Shown one piece after another: positions 1 to 11,973 of a stretch of 64,000 nt of DNA. This DNA comes from Parastagonospora avenae f. sp. tritici 18332-5 (taxonomy: Eukaryota; Ascomycota; Dothideomycetes; Pleosporales; Phaeosphaeriaceae). The notes below the pieces were generated by a model. That model was not told where the DNA came from, did no database searches, and saw nothing but the letters and a program-made list of their open reading frames with translations. Each line of letters starts with the position of its first letter. Positions within the stretch are counted from its first letter, which is position 1. Made by a program: the position numbers and the translations under genes. The stretch lies in assembly GCA_022559985.1 (NCBI GenBank), contig JAFJTR010000005.1, positions 186,001 to 250,000 of the forward strand, read 5' to 3'.

Positions 1-67
1 AACCCACCTCCTCATCTCCGGTGATCCGACTATTCTCGGATAGCCCTGCACAGTTTCGCTTGTCGCC

Positions 68-1496
68 ATGGCTCTCATCGATAAAGTGCCGGGAGACCTG
101 CAGTTGTACATCGGTGGGTACGTAATGCTGCAGATTGCCGTGTCGCAGTCCCCCACAACCCACGTCTGGGGAGTGCAACGGAAACTGACACGTCCGCGAT
201 AGTATGTTCACTCTGAGACGACGTGAGGCGCTACAGCAAGCCAATATTACCCACGTTGTTTCGGTGCTGCGCTTACCACTTGATCAAGACCTCTTCAGCC
301 CTTTCAAGGAGCACATGGTTGTCGAGGTCGATGATGTGGATGACGAAAACCTGCTAGAGCACTTCCCGGCTACCAACCGGTTTATCAAGGCAGGGCTGGA
401 CGGTGGTGGCGGCGTTCTTGTCCACTGGTAAGTACAGCCCTAGTCGAGCTGAGACATGCATCTTCAACCCCCGATCAGCGCCAACCACTACCCCTCTTGG
501 CGCATTCGCCATCCTCACAGGAGCACATTGCGTCAACTGGGGTACGACTCATTCTTGCTCAACGTCTCTTTCACGTGTGTTTTGCCTCCATTCTTCGGTC
601 AAGCTTTCCCGTCTCTCGCGCCTTCCGGTTTCTGGGCAGTTTTCCCCACACCGCTCGTTTGCCACTCGATTCTTCCTTAGCCATCTGTGTCGATATGCCA
701 GCCAACCTTTCTTCTCTAGTGCCATGGGTAAATCCCGATCAGCTACCGTCGTCATTGCTTATTTGATGCAAGAGCACAATATTAGCCCTTCGGAAGCCTT
801 GTCGCACCTGCGCCAGGCACGATCGATATGCGAGCCGAACGATGGCTTCATGAAGCAACTAGAACTGTATGGCGAGATGCATACCCCTGAAAACGTCGAA
901 CAGTCTCCAGCCTACCAACGGTGGGTTTACCAACGGGAGATCGAGCTAAGCCGCGCATGTGGTCAGGCCCCTGAAGCCGACAAGATTCGCTTCGAAGATG
1001 AGCACGTCGCCGACCAGAACTCTGCCTTCGAGCTCAGATGTCGCAAATGCAGGTGAGCAAAGCTCCATTGGCAGTGTCTTCCCGCTTTCTGCTCTGGTTG
1101 GCGCTTACGAATGGTAGACGGGCACTCGCAACGTCACAGTACTTGCTCAAGCACACCTCGCCGTTGACGAAAGATGATGAGAGTATAGACGCACTGCCAA
1201 TCGCTCCGGCCAGAGACTGTGCCCACTACTTTTTAGATCCCTTGTCTTGGATGCGCCCTGAGCTCGAACAAGGAAAGCTAGAAGGCCGTCTCGAGTGCCC
1301 GAAGTGCTCTACGAACGTGGGCAAGTACGCCTGGCAAGGAATGCAATGCAGCTGCGGAGAATGGGTGGTCCCAGGGATCAGCCTTTCGAAGGGGCGAATC
1401 GACGAAGCAAGGAAGTCGACCGCAGGTATCCGACGACCACCTGGCGCAGTAAGTGGTTCTGCACAGATCGTTGGCCAAGCGAAGCAAAATCTATGA
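68..1496 (+). CDS. YVH1: Dual-specificity protein phosphatase YVH1 with C-terminal zinc-binding domain
   Basis: Four exons (68-117, 203-427, 720-1052, 1118-1496) join in frame to 328 residues. The second intron splits the catalytic cysteine codon: joining gives HCAMGKSRS (Cys92, Arg98), the HCxxGxSR phosphatase signature. The C-terminal third has paired metal ligands (C199/C202, C237/H239, C263/C266, C280/C282) with the RRALATSQYLL block typical of YVH1. YVH1 orthologues dephosphorylate Ser/Thr/Tyr residues, but their conserved role is 60S ribosome maturation, releasing Mrt4 through the zinc domain; that role is known for the family, not shown here. The start at 68 opens with a conserved segment (LQLYIGG) leading into the phosphatase fold. 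It is convergent with the AIM9-like gene. Exon joins are inferred from GT-AG sites and frame; overall identity is secure. Confidence 0.93.
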
Positions 1497-2406
1497 GACC
1501 CGGGTTGCGGAGTATCCGAAGCCGAGTCTATTTTCGTGACCACCAACGACTGCATCTCACGAGTCTTCGAGCTGCAAGTGGCTGTATTTGAAGGGATATT
1601 TTCGCCACTTGTCTGTTGAGGCTGCTCAGTGTCGTCACATCGGGAGGCGATACCAGTATCCCTGCCCATGATGCTTCCAAAGTTCAGCTGCACGGATTGC
1701 TTGTCAACTTATCAAGGAGATGGCCTTGCTTCTTTGCCTCCATAGCAGCAAAGACAAAAGTCGTTGTGCCCATGCATCCGGCAAGACCATACAATCCAAG
1801 CAATGATTTGCCAACGGCGTACCCATCTCCTGCAGCATTCCACTCTCCACTAGATGCTGGTTATGCCAAAGTCAAGAGCTCGCCCAAGCTCTTCCATTCA
1901 ATGACCCATGTCGCCGCCAGCTGAATGATTCTCCTGACCTGCTAAAATTTTCGTGTCCCCAGCATTGCTAAAATTGACGTCAAGACCCTTTCCCGTATTC
2001 GTACGACCTGTATCACATTGGCTTGTGATCTCACTATTGACATCCTCTTTTGACCAAGTCCCGCAAGCGCTTACTGAGCATATACACTCATGCCGATGTT
2101 AAGATGGTGTGAGCTGAAGCTTACTGATCTGTGTGGTCTTCGTATTTAGATTACGGGTACAGTGAAGAGACGGGGACTGCATGTTTTTGGCATAAATTTT
2201 GTCGTTAGCGGTGAGGTTGCATTGTCCGAAGAGTTTCGCCTGTGATCAGCGATGCTTGCAAGAGATATAAGTGATGCCTCATGTCTACTTCGCACAGTGC
2301 CAATGGCATGCCAAAGGTCATTTACGGCTTCAAATTTAAGCAGCTGTTGTCACAGTATCGTTACATAGCCTTGTCAAAACTCAAAAAATTATCTCAATCA
2401 AGAAAA
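1497..2406. other. Intergenic, convergent 3' regions
   Basis: This stretch lies between the 3' ends of the YVH1 and AIM9-like genes. It must hold both 3' UTRs. I see no coding exon, RNA gene or repeat in it. Confidence 0.6.
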
Positions 2407-4329
2407 CTATCCATCCTTCAACGGCCACCCTTCGCTCACTCCTCTCTCACATGCCATCATACCCTCATCATCCAAAAACCTCTCCCTAGCCCCCTCCAAC
2501 CTTTTTGCCATATCCTCATACTCCCCCGGCTTCACCGCCCCATCCCACCCCTTATAAACCCCAAGCTCTTCCACAACCCTCACCCTACGCTCAACATTCC
2601 TCTCCAACATTTCCAAATCTTCTCTTTGCAGTGCCAACTCATCTTCCAAATAGCTGAGCGGACAAGCCACATTCTGACCTACCACCTTCCCCCACGTCTC
2701 CGGCTCGACAAGCTGCGCCAGTAAACTTTGCAAATGCGCTTCACCATCGTCGGAGATACAGCCAGCAGCAGCCACAATCTTCCCCACCAACCTAACGCGA
2801 TGTCCCAACACCCTCCCCATCTCCAGGTCCTGCTTCGTCGCTACGATGCGATACAGACCCCAGAGTGATTGCGCCGTATGTAACCCCCTCGCGCGTTTCT
2901 GCGCTTCTTCGTGCATGTCTTCAAAATCTGTTGGCAGTTGGGATAGCGTGAGGCCGGGGAGTTTCGGGCCGGGGTAGGAGAGGAAGGAGGGGTGGGTGGT
3001 GTGCAGGAAGGATGGGCTGAGGTGTACGCACTGCCAGTCGATTATGGCGGTTATGAGTGTGGGGGTGGAGGGGTGGGTAAAGATGTTGTGGGTGTGCAGG
3101 TCGGTGTGTTGGAGGGTGGATGCGGTGTGGGAGGGGTCTTGGGGGAGGATGAATGGGAGGACGAGGACGTAGTCTTTGAGGACTGATATTTTGCGGGATT
3201 TGGAAGGGTGGTAGCTGTTGGGGCCGTTGAAGATGCCTTGTTGACGGTCTGATGGGGAGGTGGGGAATGTTTCGACACATGTTCTTTCACGATTGATGAT
3301 AGCGGCCAGGACGTCTTGCGGTGATTTCCCTGCGAGGAGAATTGGAATGATTGGGATAATAGATTTCTTGGATGGAACAGGTGAGTTCTTACATGGCCCG
3401 CGATCAACTTCAACTTCTCCCCTCTCATCGTCAAACCAAGCTCGACCCGTCGTCGGTCCAACACTGAACACGTCGTCAATCCCCATGCCCTTAACGTCCG
3501 GTATGTCTCTCGTATAATAAAGCGAGCCATAGTTCGGAAATTTTGCCTTCGCTAACCGTGCCGAATACGCCGCCAACTGCCTCACAATCTCAACCTTCTC
3601 CTTCGCTGTAAGTTCGTCCCAGACATGACCAAGCTCGACGCCATTGCATTTCTCCATGATGATGTACTCGGCACCAACATCGTTATCTTGTGCTCGATTG
3701 TTGTACGCGAGTACTTTCGGCACGGGAATATGAAGTCGATTCCGGACCTGTCTAACGTATTAGTCGCAATGTCCTATCTGCATTCAAAGTGAGCATACGT
3801 AATCCATAGTCGCGAACTCACAAGTAGTCGTATAATACGGCCTTCCCGCGTTCGGATTCGGTAGCTTCGCGATGACTTCGCGTCCATCCACCATTTGTAG
3901 GAGTAAAGTCTTGTTTAAGTTGCCTTCGGGCAGTTTGGTCATTTCTACACATTTTGCTCCGTGAACTAGGGCCTTTTCAGCGGCGTGGATGAGGGATGGG
4001 GTATTGAATTTCAGGTAGCGACGCTGGAGTTGTGAAGGCTCGTTCCAGAGCCAGCGCTGGGCTTTGTATGTGAAAATGTCGGACTCGGAGATATCTATGA
4101 TGGTTTTGGTGGAGATTTGGTTGTGAAGATGTGCATGTGCAGAGTTGTCATGGGGTATGAAAATCGAAATATTTGTTGTCACACGTGCGATATACCGAAC
4201 GGGGTTCTTCAGGAATGTATGAGATGTAGCGTGTTGATGGTTCGCTCGGAAATAAGGCTGTGAGTGCAAGATGAATGCACAGAATGAGGTGCCTATCTGG
4301 CGTGGAGTATTGGTAGTGCGTAACAGCAT
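2407..4329 (-). CDS. AIM9: AIM9-like mitochondrial aminoglycoside-phosphotransferase-fold protein
   Basis: Three exons on the minus strand (4329-3799, 3747-3393, 3329-2407) give 602 residues. The first intron is 51 bp. The second, 63 bp, is easily missed because the ORF stays open through it; splicing converts DRGPCKN to DRGPWKS, and DRGPW is the conserved family form. Kinase-fold landmarks are REVIAK (Lys155), HTDLHTHN (Asp372, Asn377) and IIDW (Asp393), the HxDxxxxN and metal-binding Asp of the APH/choline-kinase superfamily. The N-terminal 75 residues are basic with few acidic residues, fitting a mitochondrial presequence as in yeast Aim9. The IFTYKAQRWLWNE block and GAEYIIME hinge match the AIM9 group. 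Substrate is unknown; related fungal phosphotransferases have expanded widely, so one-to-one orthology with AIM9 is only probable. Confidence 0.85.
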
Positions 4330-4867
4330 GAAGCATTAGATGCATAAGGATGTTAGTTACACTCACCAAAAGCGTGATTTTGTTGCGGAAGCCTTGACGG
4401 GAGTCGCACAGGGGATGCCGCGCTGCAGATCTTACTCACCGGTGGGGCGAAGCAACTTCCGCCTGCATCTACCCGCTTGTTCCTGGGGTCTAGAACCACT
4501 CTATAGTTTCTGCCTTGCAACTCTGCGATACGTCGCAGTCGCGAAGTTAAGTCACAGTACCTGAAGTTTCATCACCAAGTTATCGCAAGTGCATTGTCGT
4601 CTCGACCGACGACCTAGGTAACGCCATACCTAGATTCCGGATTCTAATTCGTATGAAGACCCATTGCTCGCTGCCGACCAGCTCACAAGGCTGAGCGAAG
4701 AAAAAGTATATGTACGCCTCCAAGGCAAACGAGGCGCATGAATGGGGCGGAGTCGACATGGCAGGGCATTGGGTGACCTGGCGACGCGTTACTCGAGAGA
4801 ATAAGAACGCACATGTATTCTTCATTTCTATGACTTGTTGTATCTATTCCCCATTTTCCTTACTCTA
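4330..4867. other. Divergent intergenic promoter region
   Basis: 538 bp separate the divergent starts of the AIM9-like gene and the long conserved fungal protein. It should carry both promoters. I find no clear TATA box or coding exon. Confidence 0.5.
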
Positions 4868-7800
4868 ATGGCCGTGGGTAGACTTCAGGCTGCACTGGCC
4901 GCCGCAACAAACGAAGTGACCGTGGCTGCAGCGAACCTCAATTTTGACTTCACTCTAGTCAAGTACGAAGCACCCAAAGAATACCAGCCACTTGGGGGCA
5001 TTCTATCAGCAAGACGAAGAGACAACGCAGAGACTGGCTCAAGCCATAAATTGGCTCGACAATTGGGCGCGCTCTTCGAGGGCCTCTGTCCTGCAGCACC
5101 AAGACTTCTGGAGGCGTATGGCAAGCGAGCTTCAGAGATCGCCAAAACCTCAGCCAAAGCTTCGGAACAGTACATCGGCACTCTTTTCGGTGATTTTACA
5201 GGGATTGATGGAACCTCAATATGGGCCGCGGCTACCTCGTCGGACTCCGCCTTATATGTCCACTTGTTAGCTAGCCTCCTCGCTCGCATGTGGAGCGCCC
5301 AGGAAGCCATCGCGATCTGGACTGAATTGGTAGCAGAGCGCAGGAAAGACATCGCAAACAAAGTGGATAGGGGCGAATCAGTGAAGATCTCTCTCGCAGC
5401 TGCTGCGGGTCAAGATATCACCCGCTCTCAACTTGCCGCCTGGGATACCAGTGCGAGAGCATGGCTTCGCACAGCCGATGGAGTTTTCGAACGCAAACAA
5501 AAACAACTCGAGTTGATACTCAAAAATACTAGTCTCCCTGTCATCGGAGACTCTACGGTATTCCCTGGCGTTATTAATACCTGGGCTACAGCTGTTGAAA
5601 CCATGGAAAAGCTTATTGCGGGCATGCCACAGGCTGTTCGTGATGGTGCATCGCTTGTAGGACTATCTGCATGGCACCTGTATCCTGACATGGGCGTGTT
5701 CAGCCCTGAGGTCAAAGAGATTAAGATGAACGACCCGCTTGTGGCTGCTGGGGGATTCCTATCGATTGGTCTAGTAACCACACCTCACAGCTCCGGTGAA
5801 TCCAGCGGCGTATATTGGTCCCTATCGTTGGCACAACTTCGGTTCTATGGAAGACCGGTCAAAGTGGAGCGAGCGTTAGAGACCGGAGCCAGGATCACCT
5901 TTCACCAGCTCAACCTCGTCATGTTTGGCGTATTACTCTTTGAGTGGCGGATGAGCGAGTCTCAAGGTGACCTTGCTGCCAAAGCCATCATCTCATTAGT
6001 AGAGTACATAAGACATGGTAAGCAGGGGTCGAAAATGGATAAGAGGTTCTTGGGCCTACTCCAGGACAGCGCCGTTGCTTACTCTGGACGTAAAACCGGC
6101 GATGAAACTCTAAACAACAAGCTGATCCAATTGGGTCGCAGGAGAGCCCAAAGGCTTGTTCATGGTGCTGATGGTCCGCAACAGTATGAGAACTCCCCGT
6201 TCTTTTTCGGACTATTAGACACAGCCACGTTTATCAGTGTATTGCGGAATTTGGATTCGCGGATTCGGTTCTTGCGTAATGTTGCAACCTCTCAGTGTAC
6301 AAAGACAACCCCTGCGGATGCTTTCATTATTCGCTATAGACGTACTTGGACAAGCCGCCCCATTGTTCACGCACCTGACACAGGACATCTCAGTAATTTC
6401 GAAGGAGGAAAAGACACCGAGGACTCTATCCCACAAGAAGCCTACATCAACAAGGACGACACTCAGATGTATGATGGCAATGCCCCAGCACACGGAAATA
6501 CTCAAATAAGTGATTGCTCTTCTGCGGAAGAAGAGGAACACGAACCCGTACGAAAAGTCGCAATCGTCGAGGACACATTGCAACACGATGAGTCTGCACA
6601 GTTGTCAGATGACGAAATGCAATATTCCGCATATGCATCCTGTGATTGCTGCGATGACGACCTGGTGTATGAATCCGGATCTGATTATAGATCTGGAGCA
6701 GAGCTGAGATCTGCTCCTGGATTGTATTCCTATGCAACAGCAGTTCCCATGCACTTTAGTGGATTGTCAGAGCTTCTACACCCCACGCACCATAGATGGA
6801 CATCTGGTCCCAATCCCTCGAACGACTCACTGTCGGACGGAGAGACTGAAACATTGGATGCGGACGGAAAATTCATGTCATGGCCAAATTGCATCAGAAT
6901 CGTTGGAGTGCAAAATCCTGACACGTATACCTACTATGCCACCTTGGGAAACGAAACAGAAGTGGCACTGTTCGTGAGGCGACAACAATTTGAACAACTA
7001 CCTGATCGCCCAATAGGCCTCGAAGACTTGCTTTGGTGCTTAGAACAAGATCTCATAGACCCGGCTACGATTCTAAGACAGTTGTGTGTTCCCTACACTT
7101 CGAAACCTGGTAAACTTTTGAAGACCTTAGGAACTTTCGCCGCTGTAGCGATGGTTTACGACGATTTGCCGGACATGACGATTGATGTGGAGTTTTAGAG
7201 AGGCCCATTGCTGAGACGCGATGGGCTCCAGACCTACTATTAAGGACTAGCTCAATGACTGACAAACCTCGCGCCGAGCCACCCTCGCAGAGTATGGCAT
7301 TTGCAATAATTGCTTATCTAGAATCTGGTATACATGATGTGGATCCAAGACAGTTGCAAAGCGTGGTCGCACTGTCTGCTGCCGATTCGCTGTTCGTTAG
7401 TCAACAAGTAAGTAAGCCCATCATTCCCCTCAAGCCATGGAACTGAAACCTTTTAGTTACTCGAAGACCCCTACAAGTCTATACCCTGCTCCACAGGCGT
7501 CCGTCGAATCCTCGGCAATGTGGGCAAACCGGGAGTCACCTTCCTATTACCCCCTCAAGAACCAATGATACGCGATATCAGTACCAGCAGCTGGAGGCTA
7601 AATTCGTATCGCCCATTTGATGGAAGTACTTCTCGTTCCTTCGAGAGCACATCTTTGCATCTCTCTTTCACTGAATACCACGTTCCACTGTTCGATGGAT
7701 CTCGTGGTGCACATGACAACCAGATTTCCTTTCTGGAATCTGTAATATCCGTGCGAGATAAAGGGGATTGGGTTGCTGATGTAGACCCTTTGCCCTTGTT

Positions 7801-8101
7801 AATTTCAAGAGGGTCGAGTCTCCGCAGGCTTGAGGGGCAAGCCACATGCCAGCATTCGAAAGGATCAAATACGAACCAAGACATAATTGCGGTCGATAGC
7901 TGGGATGAGCTGCTCGATAAGCCAGACGGAGTTTTCGTTGTTCGTGCAGGGAACAATTGGATTGCAAGACTAGCCCTGACACTGGTGGCATTTCAGCGCT
8001 TGCAGCAAACTGTTTCAAAATTTGCAGTAACAGTCTGCCCAGCTGAAGTTTGCTGGACTTGCACCCAGCAATCCTTTCAGCATCATGCATTAACATTCTG
8101 A
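4868..8101 (+). pseudogene. Long conserved fungal protein of unknown function, broken by a single frameshift
   Basis: The first reading frame opens at ATG 4868 (MAVGRLQAALAAATNEV) and runs to TAG at 7196-7198. From about 7192 the -1 frame continues without a stop (VLERPIAETRWAPDLLLR) into the segment that follows, through a 49-bp intron (7408-7456), to TGA at 8099-8101. The two parts look like one protein: helical N-terminal half with a SAWHLYPDM block, an acidic serine-rich middle around residues 500-620, then a C-terminal block with GNVGKPGVTFLLPP and SLHLSFTEYHVP, ending near a CWTC motif. I recall this layout from unannotated fungal proteins of about 1,000 residues, without known function. 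The break needs one added base near 7187-7192. It may be a sequencing error, a recent null mutation, or less likely recoding; no slippery heptamer is visible. If it is an error, this is an intact gene. Confidence 0.7.
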
Positions 8102-9147
8102 GATATAGATGCTGTAACGGGCTGAGCCCTGGATCACATGACTAGGCTGCTAGCCTAGTCGCTTCCTTCCCTTCTATTCCTCACCTTGGTCCTTGCCTCA
8201 GCAGTACGTGGACCGTGCGCGAACACAAACAACTTGGGGTGGTAGACCAACCCTCTCACTTTCTCCTTATCTTGACTGTAAATAGCATCTGGTCTAGGTA
8301 GCTGGAATACAGCGCCTACAGACCTTTCACAGATGCCGCCCATGGTGAGCTACGATTCTTGGTCTTCACCTATGCTGCTCTTCTCCGTCAAAGGTGATAT
8401 ATACCCATCAAGGTTGAAATTTGAAAGAAGTAAATGCACACCCCAGGTACGTGATCTATCGAGGAAAAGCTAAGGAATTTATTTCCAAACATTCGCCAGA
8501 CACAAAACAGCTGTGATGGGCGGGAATGACACAGAAAATCTCGGTACCGTGTCCTCGGCCGAACTGCACATAGCTCAGGGATCACATTTATGCTACGCCT
8601 GAACGGTGTGACATCGCAGTTTATAGCGGATGGTCCGCCCAGTGGAGGCGCCGATAGGGAAGTCGGACAGCAAGGAAGCTCTTGCGGAGATAATCGATGG
8701 CTTTAGTCCGACACGAAAACAACATGTCTATCTACCAATGATCTCAAAGAATTATTTCCACTACATAGGACTTGCTACGATGCGAAACGTGTTCAACTTC
8801 CGATATTCAGTTTTCATTCGCCGTTCATCGAAGTCTGCAACATGGATTGATCGGCCCTATCTCGATGTTCGGTTCGGCCCCACGAAAGCGGACGGTCGGA
8901 CATCAGGTATAACAGCCGCTTCAAGAATGCTACTTGGATTAGAAATACATACGATTGCGCGCCGACTCGGATCAAACGGTAAGCACAATGACGCGGTCCA
9001 GCGGAGTGGATGATAGTGTACGACCACATAAACCGCCCTGTTGGTCCCTACCAGGCTTAGGTTGTTGGCCGATCAAGTGACCACTTTACAATCTTGTATC
9101 TCAAGACACATCTGCACAACATCCAGCACAGACTAGCTCGAAATCCA
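8102..9147. other. Intergenic, with a perfect inverted repeat near its left end
   Basis: 1.05 kb lie between the 3' end of the frameshifted gene and the MFS gene. A 127-codon open frame at 8630-9013 has no recognisable domain and is not called. The right end should hold the MFS promoter. Confidence 0.5.
8140..8160. repeat. Perfect 9-bp inverted repeat with 3-bp loop
   Basis: The arms GACTAGGCT and AGCCTAGTC flank a GCT loop, 39 bp past the stop codon at 8101. It could fold as an RNA hairpin in the 3' UTR. Chance occurrence cannot be excluded. Confidence 0.5.
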
Positions 9148-10817
9148 ATGGGAAAAGATGTTGAGTCCGGCCACTCGGGTCGCATTTCACACTTTCAACG
9201 AGTCCTCCATCAAGGCGTCCTCAACGATGGTATTATCAACCATGTCTACAGAGGGTCAGGGACCGAAAGCGACCCATTCCTGGTGACTTGGATCGAAAAC
9301 GACCCTGTCGATCCAATGAACTACCCAGTCAGTCTCAAATGGGGCATCACCGTGCTCGTAGGCCTCGCTACATTAGCAGTGGCTTTCGTCTCTTCGGCAT
9401 ATTCTGGTGGCATAGCCGAGATCATGCATGAGTTTAAGGTGGTGCAAATTATTGCTACCTTAGGAATTTCGTTGTATGTGTTGGGATTTGCCATTGGTCC
9501 ATTGATCTGGGCTCCAATGAGTGGTGAGTCGTTTGCAGCCAAGATGGCATAGAAGCAAGTCACTGATACCGGACAGAACTGTACGGTCGCCAATACCTTT
9601 TCTGCAGCACTTATATGGTATTCACCATTTTCAATGCTGGCGCAGCCGGCTCGCAGAACATCGAGACTTTGATTGTTCTGAGGTTTCTGGCCGGTGCATT
9701 CGGCTCATCACCATTGACAAACGCTGGTGGTGTTATTGCGGATATGTTTTCTGCCTCCCAGCGAGGTATTGCAATGACCATATTTGCTACAGCTCCGTTC
9801 TTCGGACCTGCCCTTGGACCAATCAGTGAGTGACTCTGGCACATTTCCGTCTCAACCCACGAGGCATGTCACTAACATCGATCAGTTGGCGGCTTCGTTT
9901 GCCAGAACGTCGGTTGGCGGTGGAATCAAGGCGTCATGGCAATATTCACCGGAGTTTTGCTGTTCGTCTGCACGATACTCATTCCCGAAACCTACGCTCC
10001 CGTGCTCCTCAGCAAGCGTGCCAAAGCCCTGTCGAAAAAGACTGGACTGGTCTACAAGAGCAAAGCAGAAGTTGAACAGGGCACAAAGTCTATCGGATCA
10101 GTGTATAAGACTGCTCTTACCCGACCCTGGGTTCTACTTTTCTGCGAGCCCATCGTTCTTCTTTTCTCCGTCTATATGGCCATCATATATGGAACACTCT
10201 ATATGCTATTCGGAGCCTTTCCCATTGTCTTTCAGCAGGGCCGCGGCTGGTCGCAGGGTATTGGCGGTCTCTCCTTCATTGGTGTCGCTGTTGGTATGCC
10301 TGCCGCCGTCTTGTACTGCATCTGGGACAACAGGCGATACAACCGAGCCATCCAAGCCTCGAAGTCTGGTGTTGCTGAACCAGAAGCTCGACTTCCGCCA
10401 GCGTTCGTCGGATCTATCGCCATACCCGTTGGCATGTTCTGGTTTGCGTGGACGAACCAGCCGAGCATTCATTGGATTGTTAGCATCATGGCTGGTGCCC
10501 CGTTCGGGTTTGGTATGGCGGTAGTCTTCCTCTCGATCATAAACTACCTTGTCGACTCCTATCTAATATACGCTGCGTCGGTGCTGGCCGCCAATTCTGT
10601 GCTGCGCTCACTGTTTGGAGCAGCGTTCCCGCTATTCACAAGCTATATGTACGCTGACCTCGGCATACACTGGGCGTCGTCGATCCCGGCGTTCTTGGCA
10701 CTAGCATGTGTTCCTTTCCCTTTCCTGTTCTACAGGTACGGTGCTGCCATTCGTAAGCGTTGTAAGTTTGCTGCAGAGGCTGCAATGTTCTTAGAAAAGA
10801 TGCAACAGACCAGTTAG
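9148..10817 (+). CDS. MFS multidrug transporter, DHA1 (12-helix drug:H+ antiporter) family
   Basis: Three exons (9148-9523, 9577-9825, 9886-10817) give 518 residues. After a 60-residue cytoplasmic N-terminus containing NDPVDPMNYP comes TM1 (LKWGITVLVGLATLAVAF). Diagnostic DHA1 blocks follow: LGFAIGPLIWAPMSELYGR (motif A loop between TM2 and TM3, completed only after splicing), RFLAGAFGSSPLTNAGG, GPALGPIIGGF (motif C, also formed across an intron) and WRWNQGVMAIFTG. A long central cytoplasmic loop with IPETYAPVLL and RAKAL precedes six more helices. These proteins sit in the plasma membrane and export drugs, polyamines or fungal metabolites using the proton gradient. The true substrate cannot be read from sequence, and no biosynthetic genes lie beside it. 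The start is the first in-frame ATG. Confidence 0.92.
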
Positions 10818-11855
10818 AAGTTTCAGTATCATCGATGGACATACAAGGCATAGATAGATAATCTCTAGATCGCAAAACAATGATGTCTTAGGTTTTGAAG
10901 ACGTCACTTTGAGCTATACGTCGGCTTTCGAGGCATGTATAATTACCTATGTACCTACGCAATTGAGATTGCAGATCACAGCAGTCAATCGTTCTACGAC
11001 ATCCTTGTCGCTGAGTTGGGGCCATCATTTCAGTGACGACTACACAACCAGACGAGCACTAGCTCTTACCTTAACTGCAGGATGTCACAGTGCGATGGGA
11101 AATGTCTTGAACTCGAGCTCTTCATTCAATGTATAAACGCGGTAAACATCTCTTATATTGTCGCGGTGTGGAAAACGCGCATATGCAGAAGAATTGAAGG
11201 ATTGAACTGAGGTTATATTGGGTGAGGCTACGAGCAGTATATATACATGGGTAGCTGTAAACAGCGCTAGTGCAGGAAAGGCAGCGTCGTCTCATCAGAG
11301 GTGAGGTGCCACTGCACGTGAGGCAGGAGATGCCCTCAACCGTGACACAGCTTGATTGATGAGATTACAATCCAGCTTGATAGTTGACAAGTTTGCAGTC
11401 ATCTCGCATATCTTAAGTTAATAATTTTTTATCAGCTAAAAGCACGAATTCGTGCATCCGAGCAAACGCAATGAGAAGGAGCATTCTTCACAAAGTCATC
11501 GCGGCACAGGCGGGAGATCATATCTTCCAACTCATCGGCCAAGCATACATTGAGGAGTTAATGACTGGAGGGTACTAGACGAGACAGATTCAGGGCGGAT
11601 ACAAGAACGATAATCTGTGCTATTGTGATCATCTTCGCAGCAGTGTCTCTTGAATCTACTACGAAGTGTCCTAGATGACCCGCGCACACGAAGGCTGCTC
11701 GACAGCATCAATTCTTGTCATATCTACCACTTAATCTACTTGATCAAGATGATTCCAGCACAGCTATTCTGCTCTGCCAGTGTGTTACGCAACACAGCCA
11801 CCTGAGCAATGAGATAGCTTTTACATGATATTTTTGCCAATCTCACCGCTCTTTC
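10818..11855. other. Intergenic, no supported gene
   Basis: About 1 kb between the MFS gene and the 5S rRNA gene. I see nothing I can support in it beyond the MFS 3' UTR. Confidence 0.5.
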
Positions 11856-11973
11856 ACATACGACCATAGGACGATGAGAGCAAGGCTTCCCGTTCGCTCA
11901 GCCATATTTAAGCATCGTACCGGAGGGTTAGTAGTTAAGTGGGTGACCATTAGCGAATCTCCTCTGTTGTATG
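11856..11973 (+). rRNA. 5S ribosomal RNA gene (possibly a diverged copy)
   Basis: The segment starts ACATACGACCATAGG and ends TGTTGTATGT, the paired ends of fungal 5S rRNA (ACATACGAC with GTTGTATGT, one G-U). Inside are CTTCCCGTTCGCTCAGCC, GGTTAGTAGTT and GGGTGACCA..AGCGAATC, the conserved loops and Pol III internal control region. A T-run follows directly, as expected for Pol III termination. Length is about 118 nt, the usual size. Helices keep pairing by compensatory change (ACGATG with CATCGT). Some sites differ by transitions from the Neurospora form as I recall it (CCATATTTAAG for CCGTACTTAAG), so it could be a minor 5S type or an early pseudogene. Dispersed 5S genes outside the rDNA array are usual in filamentous ascomycetes. 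Confidence 0.85.

Noticed and set aside
4835..4867. Upstream extension of the long fungal protein giving a signal-peptide-like start (LYLFPIFLTL)
   Set aside because: The extension begins with TTG, not ATG; the first in-frame ATG is 4868, where the conserved sequence starts.
7187..7196. Programmed -1 ribosomal frameshift at GGAGTTTTAG
   Set aside because: The zero-frame codons GAG TTT do not form an X XXY YYZ slippery site, and no fungal cellular precedent comes to mind; mutation or sequence error is simpler.
8630..9013. 127-codon ORF starting with ATG between two genes
   Set aside because: No recognisable domain, no splice logic and overlapping open frames on the other strand; length is within chance for this composition.
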